From: a virus
Strand: one strand, 5' to 3'
Length of the DNA stretch: 64,000 nt
Virus record (IMG/VR): IMGVR_UViG_3300025010_000029
Location: 62,001 to 126,000 of that record
Below the pieces are notes generated by a model, which was given only the letters and a program-made list of their open reading frames with translations, was not told the DNA's origin and did no database searches. Both the position numbers and the translations under genes were made by a program. Below are positions 31,932 to 38,512 of the stretch, one piece after another; the first letter of the stretch is position 1; each line of letters opens with the position of its first letter.

Positions 31932-32537
31932 TTAATTAGTGTTTACTACATGAGACCGCCAACCATAGCGGTTTTCTCCTTTTTTAACTCGTATATCTTG
32001 TAGTCCATAGAGATATTTTAATAATTGTCTTTTTTTATTTTTTAATTTTAATTTTTCTGCCTTGGTATGATTATTATTAAGATCAAACTTCCTTTTATTA
32101 TTATTACTGTTCAAATTCTTAACACAACTCTGAGAAGCAAAGTTATCCACAGGCTTATTATGTTTTGAGCAACTTCTATCATTCCAACTTCTAATTTTAG
32201 TTAATTCATCTCCAATATATGATACTTCATTATATATGTTAAAGGTGGTTTTATACTTACCGTTGATTGTGGGAAAGTAATTCCAATCTATTAAGCCGAC
32301 TTCATATAATAATTTTGCACGATTCAAAAAGGTTGTCCTATTAATACCCATTTTAAAAGCAAGAAATGTAGAAGTAAAGGTTATTGTGTTAGAGTTTTTA
32401 TTTTTCCTTCTATCTATATATCTTAGCATCATTATGTATTGTTCAAGAATGCCTTTTCCTAATTTAATAAGTTTATCAATTAAAACAACAGGAATCATAA
32501 TTTTAAATTTATTTGGATTTTTTGTTTTATTAGCCAA
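31932..32537 (-). CDS. Leftward helix-turn-helix protein, 201 aa
   Basis: TTG start 32535-32537, eight bases after GGAG. KFKIMIPVVLIDKLIKLGKG begins a winged-helix-like region, with TFTSTFLAFKMGINRTTFLN as a likely recognition helix and GLIDWNYFP as the wing. The C-terminal half is Asn/Lys-rich and disordered. It resembles the winged-helix part of the protein at 26791-27606. It is the only leftward gene in the rightward block, so it may be a regulator or a second replication-type protein. Confidence 0.6.
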   Translation of the reverse strand: MANKTKNPNKFKIMIPVVLIDKLIKLGKGILEQYIMMLRYIDRRKNKNSNTITFTSTFLAFKMGINRTTFLNRAKLLYEVGLIDWNYFPTINGKYKTTFNIYNEVSYIGDELTKIRSWNDRSCSKHNKPVDNFASQSCVKNLNSNNNKRKFDLNNNHTKAEKLKLKNKKRQLLKYLYGLQDIRVKKGENRYGWRSHVVNTN

Positions 32538-32657
32538 AATATTCACTCCAATATTTTTATTAAAAAATGCAATTGGAGGTTGACTTTATTTTGGTTTGCC
32601 TTTATAATAAGGTTACAACAAAATAAATTGTACTCCAAAAGGGTACTCCCACAAGTG

Positions 32658-32696
32658 ATAACGCTACTTTATGGTTTTGCCGACCTGTAGCGTTAT
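32658..32696. terminator. 10-bp hairpin upstream of the leftward HTH gene
   Basis: ATAACGCTAC (32658-32667) and GTAGCGTTAT (32687-32696) flank a 19-base loop. It lies between the leftward HTH gene and the three rightward promoters and shares ATAACGCTA with the hairpin at 18030. It could insulate the divergent transcripts. Confidence 0.5.
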
Positions 32697-32788
32697 TTGC
32701 ATTTAATTAATAAATATAGTAACACATTTCGACAATATTATCAATAATATAAGTGCCGTTATAAAAAATATTATTGAAAAAGTTTTTC

Positions 32789-32817
32789 TTGACAAGTAAA
32801 AAATATTATGTTAGAAT
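32789..32817 (+). promoter_or_regulatory. Class I promoter 1 of 3
   Basis: TTGACA (32789-32794), spacer AGTAAAAAATATTATGT, -10 TAGAAT (32812-32817). First of three tandem rightward promoters. Confidence 0.75.
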
Positions 32818-32869
32818 GTAGAAGTAAGGTTGAAATTAAGTTGGTTAAGAAAATTTAATCTAAAAAGTG

Positions 32870-32898
32870 TTGACAAAGAAAAAATATTATGTTATAAT
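32870..32898 (+). promoter_or_regulatory. Class I promoter 2 of 3
   Basis: TTGACA (32870-32875), spacer AAGAAAAAATATTATGT, TATAAT (32893-32898). Confidence 0.85.
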
Positions 32899-32958
32899 AA
32901 TAAAAGATTAAGGAATAAGTTAGACGGTAGAAATCAAGGAGATAACGAAAAAAACTTC

Positions 32959-32987
32959 TTGACAAATTAAAAATATTATGCTATAAT
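32959..32987 (+). promoter_or_regulatory. Class I promoter 3 of 3
   Basis: TTGACA (32959-32964), spacer AATTAAAAATATTATGC, TATAAT (32982-32987). Followed by a GGAGGTG site and the sigma-like gene. Confidence 0.85.
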
Positions 32988-33064
32988 AAGAGAGCGATGA
33001 AAAATGGAGGTGTGGTGTTAAAATTATTGATATAAATTATAGCACCAAAAATGAAGTTATGTAA

Positions 33065-33698
33065 TTGGAAGTGATTAAAATCGGAGTAGTTAAAATTGAT
33101 GTTGATAAAGCAGAATTAGAATGGGTTAATGTAAATTTATCAGATATTACTGCAATAAAAGGTTTACTGAGATATGGAAAAAGATTTAAGTATGATATTA
33201 TATACAAAAAAATGTTTTGTTTTGACATGTATGCTAAAGAAAATAACCATGAAATATTGTGTTTGTATATTTGGTTAGATTCTCTAATTAAGAAATGTAA
33301 ATTATCACAAAAACAACAAAATGTTTTATATTGGCATTATCTTGAAGGAATATCAAAAAAGGATATTGCAGAAATGTATGAAACTGAATCTAAAAATATT
33401 GAAAATATAATTAATACAATATGTAAGAAAATACTTAAACAAGTGCAATTAAATTATACTTATGATTTAATTTATAGAAATCTTGTAAAAGTAAAAACAA
33501 ATTGGAAGAGATGTAGTAGATGTGGCAATACATTTCCACAAACAAGAGAATTTTTTAGTCCAGATAATAGAAAAAAGGATGGATTAAAATACACTTGTAA
33601 ATCATGTGAAGCTGTGAAGCTGTAAAGCCAAGCACGAAAAAAAACAGTACATAAAAATTATTAATGCCAATATGATACCAGAGAGGAAGATTAAATGA
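33065..33698 (+). CDS. Sigma-region-4-like protein with C-terminal zinc domain, frame-shifted end
   Basis: From TTG 33065 a 186-aa frame runs to TAA 33623-33625. An alternative start is ATT 33101-33103, eight bases after CGGAG, giving DVDKAELEW. SQKQQNVLYWHYLEGISKKD followed by IAEMYETESKNIENII is a sigma-70 region 4-type helix-turn-helix. The end has CSRCGNTFPQTREFFSPDN and CKSC, a treble-clef-like zinc site. At 33608-33623 the 8-bp unit GAAGCTGT is duplicated; beyond it another frame continues KAKHEKKQYIKIINANMIPE to TGA 33698, directly before the next gene. It may direct RNA polymerase to phage promoters; it sits behind three tandem promoters. Confidence 0.65.
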
Positions 33699-33699
33699 T

Positions 33700-34440
33700 G
33701 TGAAACTGAAGGTAGACGGAGAAATTTATTCATTAAACAATGAACTAGAATACAAAGAAAAATTAAAAATAGTTGAAAGTATAATTGAGAAACATTATAA
33801 TTTCTTTTATGAAAGTAATTTTGAAAAAAATAATGTAAGAGTAGCATTAGACATATTAGGACAATATCTTTGCTTAGGAAAGAAAAAAGAAGATGAAATA
33901 TTGTCTAAAGAGTATTTAAGAACAGTTGCAAGAAAAGAATTGACTTGCGGTAGTTTTAATAAAGACAGTGAAGGTTTTATTAATGAATTTAAGGAAATGC
34001 ATAGAAAACAAAATCCAAAAAAGTCAGCAAAAAAATATCAGCAATCTATAACACATAAATTAGCAACAATTAGAATACCAAAAGAAAAAAGAGTTAATAG
34101 AGAAATCAAGGAAAATCCAATGCTTCATACTTTTATATTGAAAGATGGTGAATGGGAATATGAAGCTGGCGAGTATGCAGTTAAAATTGAAATAAATTGT
34201 TTTACTGAAGAAGATATGAATCTGCCATATGTAAATACTGAATTACCATATTATATGGTATGGTGCTTGGTAGATGAAGATAATTTTTTTAGATTTAAAT
34301 CAGATAACTTAAGTTTTGATTTAAAATTTAAAATAAAAGGTAAATATGAATTTAATTCAGTTTTAGTTATATGGCAAGATGAAGCGTTTTGCTTTATGGA
34401 TGAAAAAATAAATATTTTAAATAATATAGAGAGAATTTAA
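33700..34440 (+). CDS. Hypothetical protein, 246 aa
   Basis: GTG 33700-33702 after GAGAGGAAG at a slightly long spacing. The N-terminal ~130 residues are helical and basic (NPKKSAKKYQQSITHKL), the C-terminal part beta-rich with many aromatic residues (YYMVWCLVDEDNFFRFK). No motif recognised. Co-directional with the sigma-like gene and PhoH. Confidence 0.55.
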   Translation: MKLKVDGEIYSLNNELEYKEKLKIVESIIEKHYNFFYESNFEKNNVRVALDILGQYLCLGKKKEDEILSKEYLRTVARKELTCGSFNKDSEGFINEFKEMHRKQNPKKSAKKYQQSITHKLATIRIPKEKRVNREIKENPMLHTFILKDGEWEYEAGEYAVKIEINCFTEEDMNLPYVNTELPYYMVWCLVDEDNFFRFKSDNLSFDLKFKIKGKYEFNSVLVIWQDEAFCFMDEKINILNNIERI

Positions 34441-34477
34441 AATATTAAAACCCAAAGAGAAAGAATGGGGGCTACCA

Positions 34478-35374
34478 ATGAATGAGAATAAGGGTAAATT
34501 AGAAAGAAAATATGAAGGTATTGTTGAATTTATCTTACCAGACTATGAAATGGCTGAGTTTTATATAACAAAGAAGATTAACAATAGACAGATATATTTA
34601 AATGAGTATGTGCTTATTCAAGATATGAATGGTGACTATGTAAAAGATGCAGTTTTTAAGTATAAAGAAAATGGTTTATATAAAGTTGATTATAAAGTTA
34701 TTACAAATAATTTTATAGATATTTTAAAACCAAGAAATTTGAAGCAAAGATGTTGTTTTGATTTATTACAAGACAATAACATCCCAGTAAAACTGATTAC
34801 AGGTAATCAGGGTGGTGGCAAGACGTATTTGGCAATACATACTGCACTTGAAAACTGGGAAAGGCATGAAATGAAAATAGTTTATATAAGAAATAATATT
34901 GATGTTAAAGATACAATGCAGATTGGTTCATTGCCAGGCAGTTTGAAAGATAAATTATTGCCATATGTAATGCCAATAGCTGATTGTGTTGGAGATATTA
35001 AAGCATTAGACATATTAGAAGAAAAAGGCAGAATTGAATATGTACACTTGGGCTTTATAAGAGGAAGAAGTTTTTCAAATGCAACAATTATTGTTTCAGA
35101 AGCAGAAAATTTAACTGAAGATCATGTTAAATTATTAATTGGTAGAGTTGGAGAAGGAAGTATTATTATTTTTGAAGGTGATACTTCTCAAGTAGATAAA
35201 AAAGTGTTTGAATTAAAAAGTGGTATACAAGCATTAAAAGACACTCTAGGTGGCAATAAAATGTTTGGTTCAGTGCATTTAGATAAAAGTGAAAGAAGTA
35301 AAACAGCACAGCTTGCAGAATTATTCAATAACAGAAAAGAAAAAAATTATAAAGAGAATTATCAAATAACATAA
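34478..35374 (+). CDS. phoH: PhoH-family ATPase
   Basis: A 298-aa protein with ATG 34478-34480 after GGGGG. An N-terminal ~85-residue beta domain is followed by an ATPase core: Walker A GNQGGGKTYLA (about residue 109), VYIRNNIDVKD, VHLGFIRGRSFSNATIIVSE (Walker B-like strand ending in Glu) and EGDTSQVD (Gln sensor). This is the PhoH superfamily, related to SF1 helicases and common in phages. RNA-related helicase activity is known for some members. Confidence 0.9.
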   Translation: MNENKGKLERKYEGIVEFILPDYEMAEFYITKKINNRQIYLNEYVLIQDMNGDYVKDAVFKYKENGLYKVDYKVITNNFIDILKPRNLKQRCCFDLLQDNNIPVKLITGNQGGGKTYLAIHTALENWERHEMKIVYIRNNIDVKDTMQIGSLPGSLKDKLLPYVMPIADCVGDIKALDILEEKGRIEYVHLGFIRGRSFSNATIIVSEAENLTEDHVKLLIGRVGEGSIIIFEGDTSQVDKKVFELKSGIQALKDTLGGNKMFGSVHLDKSERSKTAQLAELFNNRKEKNYKENYQIT

Positions 35375-35391
35375 AAAAGGAGATTGAATAA

Positions 35392-35551
35392 TATGAAAAA
35401 GAATGATGTGAAGTTACAAAGAAATGAAGGTTGTCAAGGTTGTAGGAAAGATTGTCAATTTAATGGATTGACTACAGATGCAAATAGAAATAATAAAATG
35501 GACAAGTATGGTTGTAATAGTAGTAAATTTGAAGATATCACAAGAGATTAG
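35392..35551 (+). pseudogene. Small Cys-rich protein, single-base frameshift
   Basis: ATG 35392-35394 behind AAAAGGAGATTGAATAAT. The frame MKKNDVKLQRNEGCQGCRKD continues CQF and then stops at TAA 35461-35463. With one base fewer in the T4 run 35458-35461 it continues NGLTTDANRNNKMDKYGCNS to TAG 35549-35551, a 52-aa protein with four Cys (CQGC, C, C). Broken by one base in this sequence. Confidence 0.6.
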
Positions 35552-35573
35552 TTAAATGATTTTTTAAGAAGAA

Positions 35574-35598
35574 TTTAACTCTTAAAATAAGAGTTAAA
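35574..35598. repeat. 10-bp inverted repeat upstream of the HU-like gene
   Basis: TTTAACTCTT and AAGAGTTAAA with a 5-base loop. On the plus strand it is followed by A-rich sequence rather than T, so it is a weak terminator at best. Confidence 0.5.
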
Positions 35599-35639
35599 AA
35601 TAAAAAAAATAAAAATAAGAGGAAAAGGGGTAATTTAAA

Positions 35640-36047
35640 ATGGCTAAAATGGCTAAAAAAGTTAAGGAAGTAGAAGTGGTTGAAGAAGTAGTGGGTAAAG
35701 GTGCAACAAAAAAAGACGTAATTGAATTAGCAGTAGGCATTGCAAAAGGGATGAAAAATACAGATGAAGCTGTAAAAAGTGCAACAGCATTAGAAGCTAA
35801 AAAATGGATGAAGATTTTTGAAGAAGTATATAAAAATTTAGTTGAAGAAGGTAAACCATGTAATGTAATGGGTATTTGCAATTTTGATTTAGTTGAAAGA
35901 GCAGAGAGGATTGTACGTAATCCGAGTGCTGAAGGTGCTCCTGTGATTGGGACAACTCCTGCACATGAAAGTCCTAAATTTAAGCCTGTAAGTTGGGTTA
36001 AAAAATATTATAAGGTTGAAGTAATTCCTGTTCAAGAAGAAGAATAG
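35640..36047 (+). CDS. HU/IHF-like DNA-binding protein
   Basis: A 135-aa protein with ATG 35640-35642 behind GGAAAAGGGG. After a basic/acidic leader, ATKKDVIELAVGIAKGMKNT begins the HU helical part. ERAERIVRNPSAEGAPVIGT then PKFKPVSWVKKYYK match the HU beta-arm (RNP) and C-terminal motif (FKP...K). HU proteins bend and compact DNA. A longer-than-usual N-terminus is present. Confidence 0.75.
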   Translation: MAKMAKKVKEVEVVEEVVGKGATKKDVIELAVGIAKGMKNTDEAVKSATALEAKKWMKIFEEVYKNLVEEGKPCNVMGICNFDLVERAERIVRNPSAEGAPVIGTTPAHESPKFKPVSWVKKYYKVEVIPVQEEE

Positions 36048-36119
36048 AATTATGCATAAGAATTATAATAAAAATGTAGATAGTGTGATTTATCATTATC
36101 TACATGAAAAAAATAATTC

Positions 36120-36148
36120 TTGACAAAGCAAAAATATTATGGTATAAT
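36120..36148 (+). promoter_or_regulatory. Class I promoter before RNA modules and tRNAs
   Basis: TTGACA (36120-36125), spacer AAGCAAAAATATTATGG, TATAAT (36143-36148). Probably drives the RNA modules, tRNAs and possibly the late genes. Confidence 0.85.
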
Positions 36149-36159
36149 AAGAGAGTAGT

Positions 36160-36292
36160 TGATATTTGGGTTTTTACACCCCGCACAACTGAGTGCAGTA
36201 TGAATTTTGTAATTATATAAAATTAACGAAAATAGTAAGTGGTAAGGATATTCACTTATTGAGTATACGCAGTAAATTACACTGAAAAAGAG
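36160..36292 (+). ncRNA. Hairpin-rich leader RNA
   Basis: Non-coding stretch right after the promoter with small hairpins, for example GCAC-AACTGA-GTGC (36183-36196) and an AAGTG/CACTT stem near 36236-36258. No ORF with a ribosome binding site. Confidence 0.35.
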
Positions 36293-36294
36293 AA

Positions 36295-36464
36295 GAATTT
36301 ATAATAGTGGATAAATTAATTCGGTTCTTCAAATTTAATAATGGGGATTGAATTGTCTAACCGCATTGTAATAAATTAAGTTTGTAAGAACAATTATAAA
36401 TTCGCAAGCAATATCCCTTAATTTTATATAGTTGCAATAAATAAAAAGATGGCGAATTATAATT
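36295..36464 (+). ncRNA. Structured RNA module A with alternative pairings
   Basis: GAATTTATAAT (36295-36305) pairs perfectly with ATTATAAATTC (36393-36403). The same 3' strand, extended to 36392-36405, can instead pair with GCGAATTATAATT (36452-36464). Internal CGGTT/AACCG pairing adds a second helix. Two mutually exclusive folds are possible. Confidence 0.45.
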
Positions 36465-36569
36465 AATAAATTAACTATATTTTCAGAGGATAGAACAGGC
36501 ATCTATCATCATATATTTTGAAGATGTGGGACATGTCACCCCACCTAAAATATAGTTAATTTATTAATT
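36461..36569 (+). ncRNA. Structured RNA module B, 23-bp stem
   Basis: Bases 36461-36483 are perfectly complementary to 36547-36569 (23 bp). The 63 inner bases contain three local hairpins: GATAG/CTATC (36489-36507), CATC/GATG (about 36508-36527) and GTGGG/CCCAC (about 36526-36544), the order and size of a tRNA cloverleaf interior. No canonical T-loop. Confidence 0.5.
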
Positions 36570-36577
36570 TTAAACAA

Positions 36578-36669
36578 ATTTTGATTATATGAAGGTGAGA
36601 AAGGTTACTCATACCACTCTTTATAAAGTGGAGATTAGGAAGTTACTACCCCTAGCATATAATCAAAAT
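36578..36669 (+). ncRNA. Structured RNA module C, tRNA-like with 14-bp stem
   Basis: ATTTTGATTATATG (36578-36591) pairs perfectly with CATATAATCAAAAT (36656-36669). The 64 inner bases form a GGTGAG...CTCATACC arm, a CCACT/AGTGG arm with an 8-base loop and a TAGG/CCTA arm. It ends five bases before tRNA-Ser. It resembles a degenerate tRNA with an over-long acceptor stem. Confidence 0.5.
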
Positions 36670-36674
36670 ATTAT

Positions 36675-36770
36675 GGATGGGTACTCAAGTGAATTAAGAG
36701 GGTAGTTTTGAAAACTACTAGGTGATATGAATAATATCATGCGTGGGTTTAAATCCCACTCCATCCTCCA
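36675..36770 (+). tRNA. tRNA-Ser (UGA anticodon)
   Basis: Cloverleaf with acceptor GGATGGG/TCCATCC, anticodon stem GTAGT/ACTAC around TTTGAAA (anticodon TGA), the long variable arm typical of class II tRNAs, T arm GTGGG-TTTAAAT-CCCAC, and encoded CCA. Reads UCA and related codons, frequent in AT-rich genes. Confidence 0.9.
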
Positions 36771-36773
36771 AAA

Positions 36774-36800
36774 TTATTATTATTATTATTATTATTATTA
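36774..36800 (+). repeat. (TTA)9 microsatellite
   Basis: Nine perfect TTA repeats directly after tRNA-Ser and before the ribosome binding site of the next gene; non-coding, prone to length change. Confidence 0.9.
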
Positions 36801-36830
36801 AAATTAAAAGAATAAAAGGAGGAATTTACA

Positions 36831-37460
36831 ATGGCACAAATGACAATTACGAGAGTGCTTGCAGAAATAGACGTTTTAAATAAGAGGATTGAAAAAGAAA
36901 CAAGGAATGCAAGATTTATTGCATGTGTTAAAAATACTGCAACAAAAGTTGATGGAGTGCAAACAAAAGCAGAATTTTCAAGTTCAGCACAATCTAGTTA
37001 TGATTCAATTATAGATATGATTGAAAAGAGAAAAAAATTGAAAGCCAAGTTAGTTATGTCAAATGCTACAACAATTGTTAATATTTGCAACAAGGATTAT
37101 TTTGTAGCTGAAGCAATTGAAAGAAAAAATATGATTCATCTTGAGCAAGCATTGATTGCAGAAATGGTTAGTCAATATAACAAAATGGTTGCAAATTATA
37201 ACAGAAAAGCAGAAGAATTAGATGGTAGGTATGATGAATTTTTAAGAACATTAGGTGTTAAAGATAGTAAAAATATCAGTGAAACAATGCTAGAAGCAGG
37301 AAAGAATTTCTTGGCAGAGAATGGATGGTCAATTTTAGATCCAATTAAATTAAAAGAGAAAATTGATGCATTGACAGATGAAGTTGAAAATTTCATGAAA
37401 GAAGTTGATTTCACTTTAAGTGAATGTAATAGTTTGACTAAAATAGAAATTGAAGAATAA
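36831..37460 (+). CDS. Helical phage protein, 209 aa, unknown
   Basis: ATG 36831-36833 behind AAAGGAGGAATTTACA. Almost entirely helical with predicted coiled coils (ITRVLAEIDVLNKRIEKETR at the start; KLKEKIDALTDEVENFMKE near the end). It lies inside the tRNA/RNA region, upstream of the terminase genes. I recall similar openings in other large phages but no function. Confidence 0.65.
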   Translation: MAQMTITRVLAEIDVLNKRIEKETRNARFIACVKNTATKVDGVQTKAEFSSSAQSSYDSIIDMIEKRKKLKAKLVMSNATTIVNICNKDYFVAEAIERKNMIHLEQALIAEMVSQYNKMVANYNRKAEELDGRYDEFLRTLGVKDSKNISETMLEAGKNFLAENGWSILDPIKLKEKIDALTDEVENFMKEVDFTLSECNSLTKIEIEE

Positions 37461-37903
37461 CAATATTGAAGAGAAATTTATTGAAGATTATTAATTAAAT
37501 TTATATTGTGGGTTATTTGAAAATGATAAAATTCAAATTCCTTTGAGATATAGGTTAATTATCTCACTTTGTTCTTTTGATATAAAAAAGAAGAAATTAT
37601 TTAAGTGCATCTATTAATGCATTTACATATAATAGATATTATGTATATTTATACACTAAATTTATTAGAAAGATCAAAGTTTAAAGATTAAAGTACAAAG
37701 ATTACATTTCAAAGTTCTTTTTGTTAAAGATTAAGTTTCAAAGCATAAAGATCGATGAAATCCAAGGGATAAGGTTATAGACATTAATTTGTTTAGTCTG
37801 TCATTTCCTCTTGGCTGAGTAATTCACAATATTAAATTTAATTGATATAAATTTAGCAGGCACTTATTTTATCCATGAAGGAGTTAATTAACTTCTTCAA
37901 CAT
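37461..37903 (+). other. Non-coding region between gene and tRNAs, hairpin-rich
   Basis: About 440 bases without a supported gene. It holds hairpins TGAGATA/TATCTCA (about 37542-37564) and ATCTATTA/TAATAGAT (about 37607-37634), and several degenerate repeats of AAAGATTAAAGT-like sequence (37674-37750). A longer imperfect stem is at about 37761-37815 (CCAAG...CTTGG, AGAC...GTCT). The GAAG...CTTC dyad just before tRNA-His (37877-37898) may aid processing. Confidence 0.4.
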
Positions 37904-37980
37904 GGTAGTGTAGATGAAATAGGTTGACATGCCAAACTGTGAATTTGGATTAGTGGGTTCAAATCCCGCACACTACCCCA
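37904..37980 (+). tRNA. tRNA-His (GUG) with encoded G(-1)
   Basis: Acceptor GTAGTGT pairs with ACACTAC. An additional 5' G at 37904 (G-1) faces discriminator C, and CCA is encoded. Anticodon stem CCAAA/TTTGG with loop CTGTGAA (anticodon GTG). T arm GTGGG-TTCAAAT-CCCGC. Thus it has the bacterial-type His identity element in the DNA. Confidence 0.9.
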
Positions 37981-37981
37981 T

Positions 37982-38058
37982 TTCCTTGTAGCATAATGGA
38001 TAATGCACAAGATTACGGATCTTGGTTTATCTGGGTTCAAATCCTAGCAAGGAAGCCA
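37982..38058 (+). tRNA. tRNA-Arg (ACG)
   Basis: Acceptor TTCCTTG/CAAGGAA, anticodon stem CAAGA/TCTTG with loop TTACGGA (anticodon ACG), T arm CTGGG-TTCAAAT-CCTAG, discriminator G and encoded CCA. A34 would need conversion to inosine by the host TadA to read CGU/CGC/CGA. Confidence 0.9.
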
Positions 38059-38063
38059 ATTAT

Positions 38064-38138
38064 GCTCCTCTAGTATAAAGGCTATTATAGTTGACTTGTA
38101 ATCAATAGATTCCAGTTCGATTCTGGAGAGGAGCTTCA
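38064..38138 (+). tRNA. tRNA-Thr (UGU)
   Basis: Acceptor GCTCCTC/GAGGAGC, anticodon stem GTTGA/TCAAT with loop CTTGTAA (anticodon TGT), T arm TCCAG-TTCGATT-CTGGA. The 3' end reads T-TCA, so CCA is not exactly encoded and would be finished by host enzymes. Confidence 0.85.
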
Positions 38139-38189
38139 TAAAGTCTTTACGACAACTGAATTAAATTAAGAGAATAAAAGGAGATAAAA

Positions 38190-38453
38190 ATGGAAAATAA
38201 TCAAATGGTACTTGAATTTCTTAATAATCCGTATATTAATGGAATGGTAGAAAAATATAAAGAAAATTATGAGGTTCAATTTGCAGATGAACATAATTTA
38301 AGATTAATGATTTATTTAAATGCGAGGTTAGAATTGCCAGCAATTAGAGATGATTTACAAAGTGTAGAAAAAATTGTAAAAATAACTGATATGTTAAAAT
38401 CAAGATTGAGGTTAAAATCAATTCAGATTAATGAAAGTAAAGACACTAATTAA
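38190..38453 (+). CDS. Hypothetical protein, 87 aa
   Basis: ATG 38190-38192 behind AAAAGGAGATAAAA. Helical with LEFLNNPYINGMVEKYKENY at the N-terminus. Directly upstream of terminase genes and closed by a strong terminator (38439-38467). No family recognised. Confidence 0.6.
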   Translation: MENNQMVLEFLNNPYINGMVEKYKENYEVQFADEHNLRLMIYLNARLELPAIRDDLQSVEKIVKITDMLKSRLRLKSIQINESKDTN

Positions 38454-38467
38454 TTAGTGTCTTTTTT
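38439..38467 (+). terminator. Intrinsic terminator after 87-aa gene
   Basis: AAAGACACTAATTAATTAGTGTCTTT: a 10-bp stem followed by TTTTTTGTTG. It would end or attenuate transcripts entering the terminase genes. Confidence 0.8.
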
Positions 38468-38512
38468 GTTGTATAGTTTTGTATTAATAAATGAATGAAA
38501 GGAGTGTTTAAT

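Noticed and set aside
5056-33625. Genome-wide stop codon reassignment
   Set aside because: Most genes end cleanly at TAA, TAG or TGA with proper ribosome binding sites following; only one gene has an in-frame stop and the others are frame shifts.
36160-36670. Group I intron
   Set aside because: No recognisable P7/P3 core or G-binding sequence and no interrupted exon on either side; the flanks are a promoter and a tRNA.
37461-37903. Further tRNA gene
   Set aside because: Hairpins are present but no T-loop consensus, anticodon arm and acceptor stem occur together.
38495-38497. ATG as start of the small terminase
   Set aside because: It precedes and partly overlaps the only Shine-Dalgarno sequence, and nothing resembling a site lies before it.
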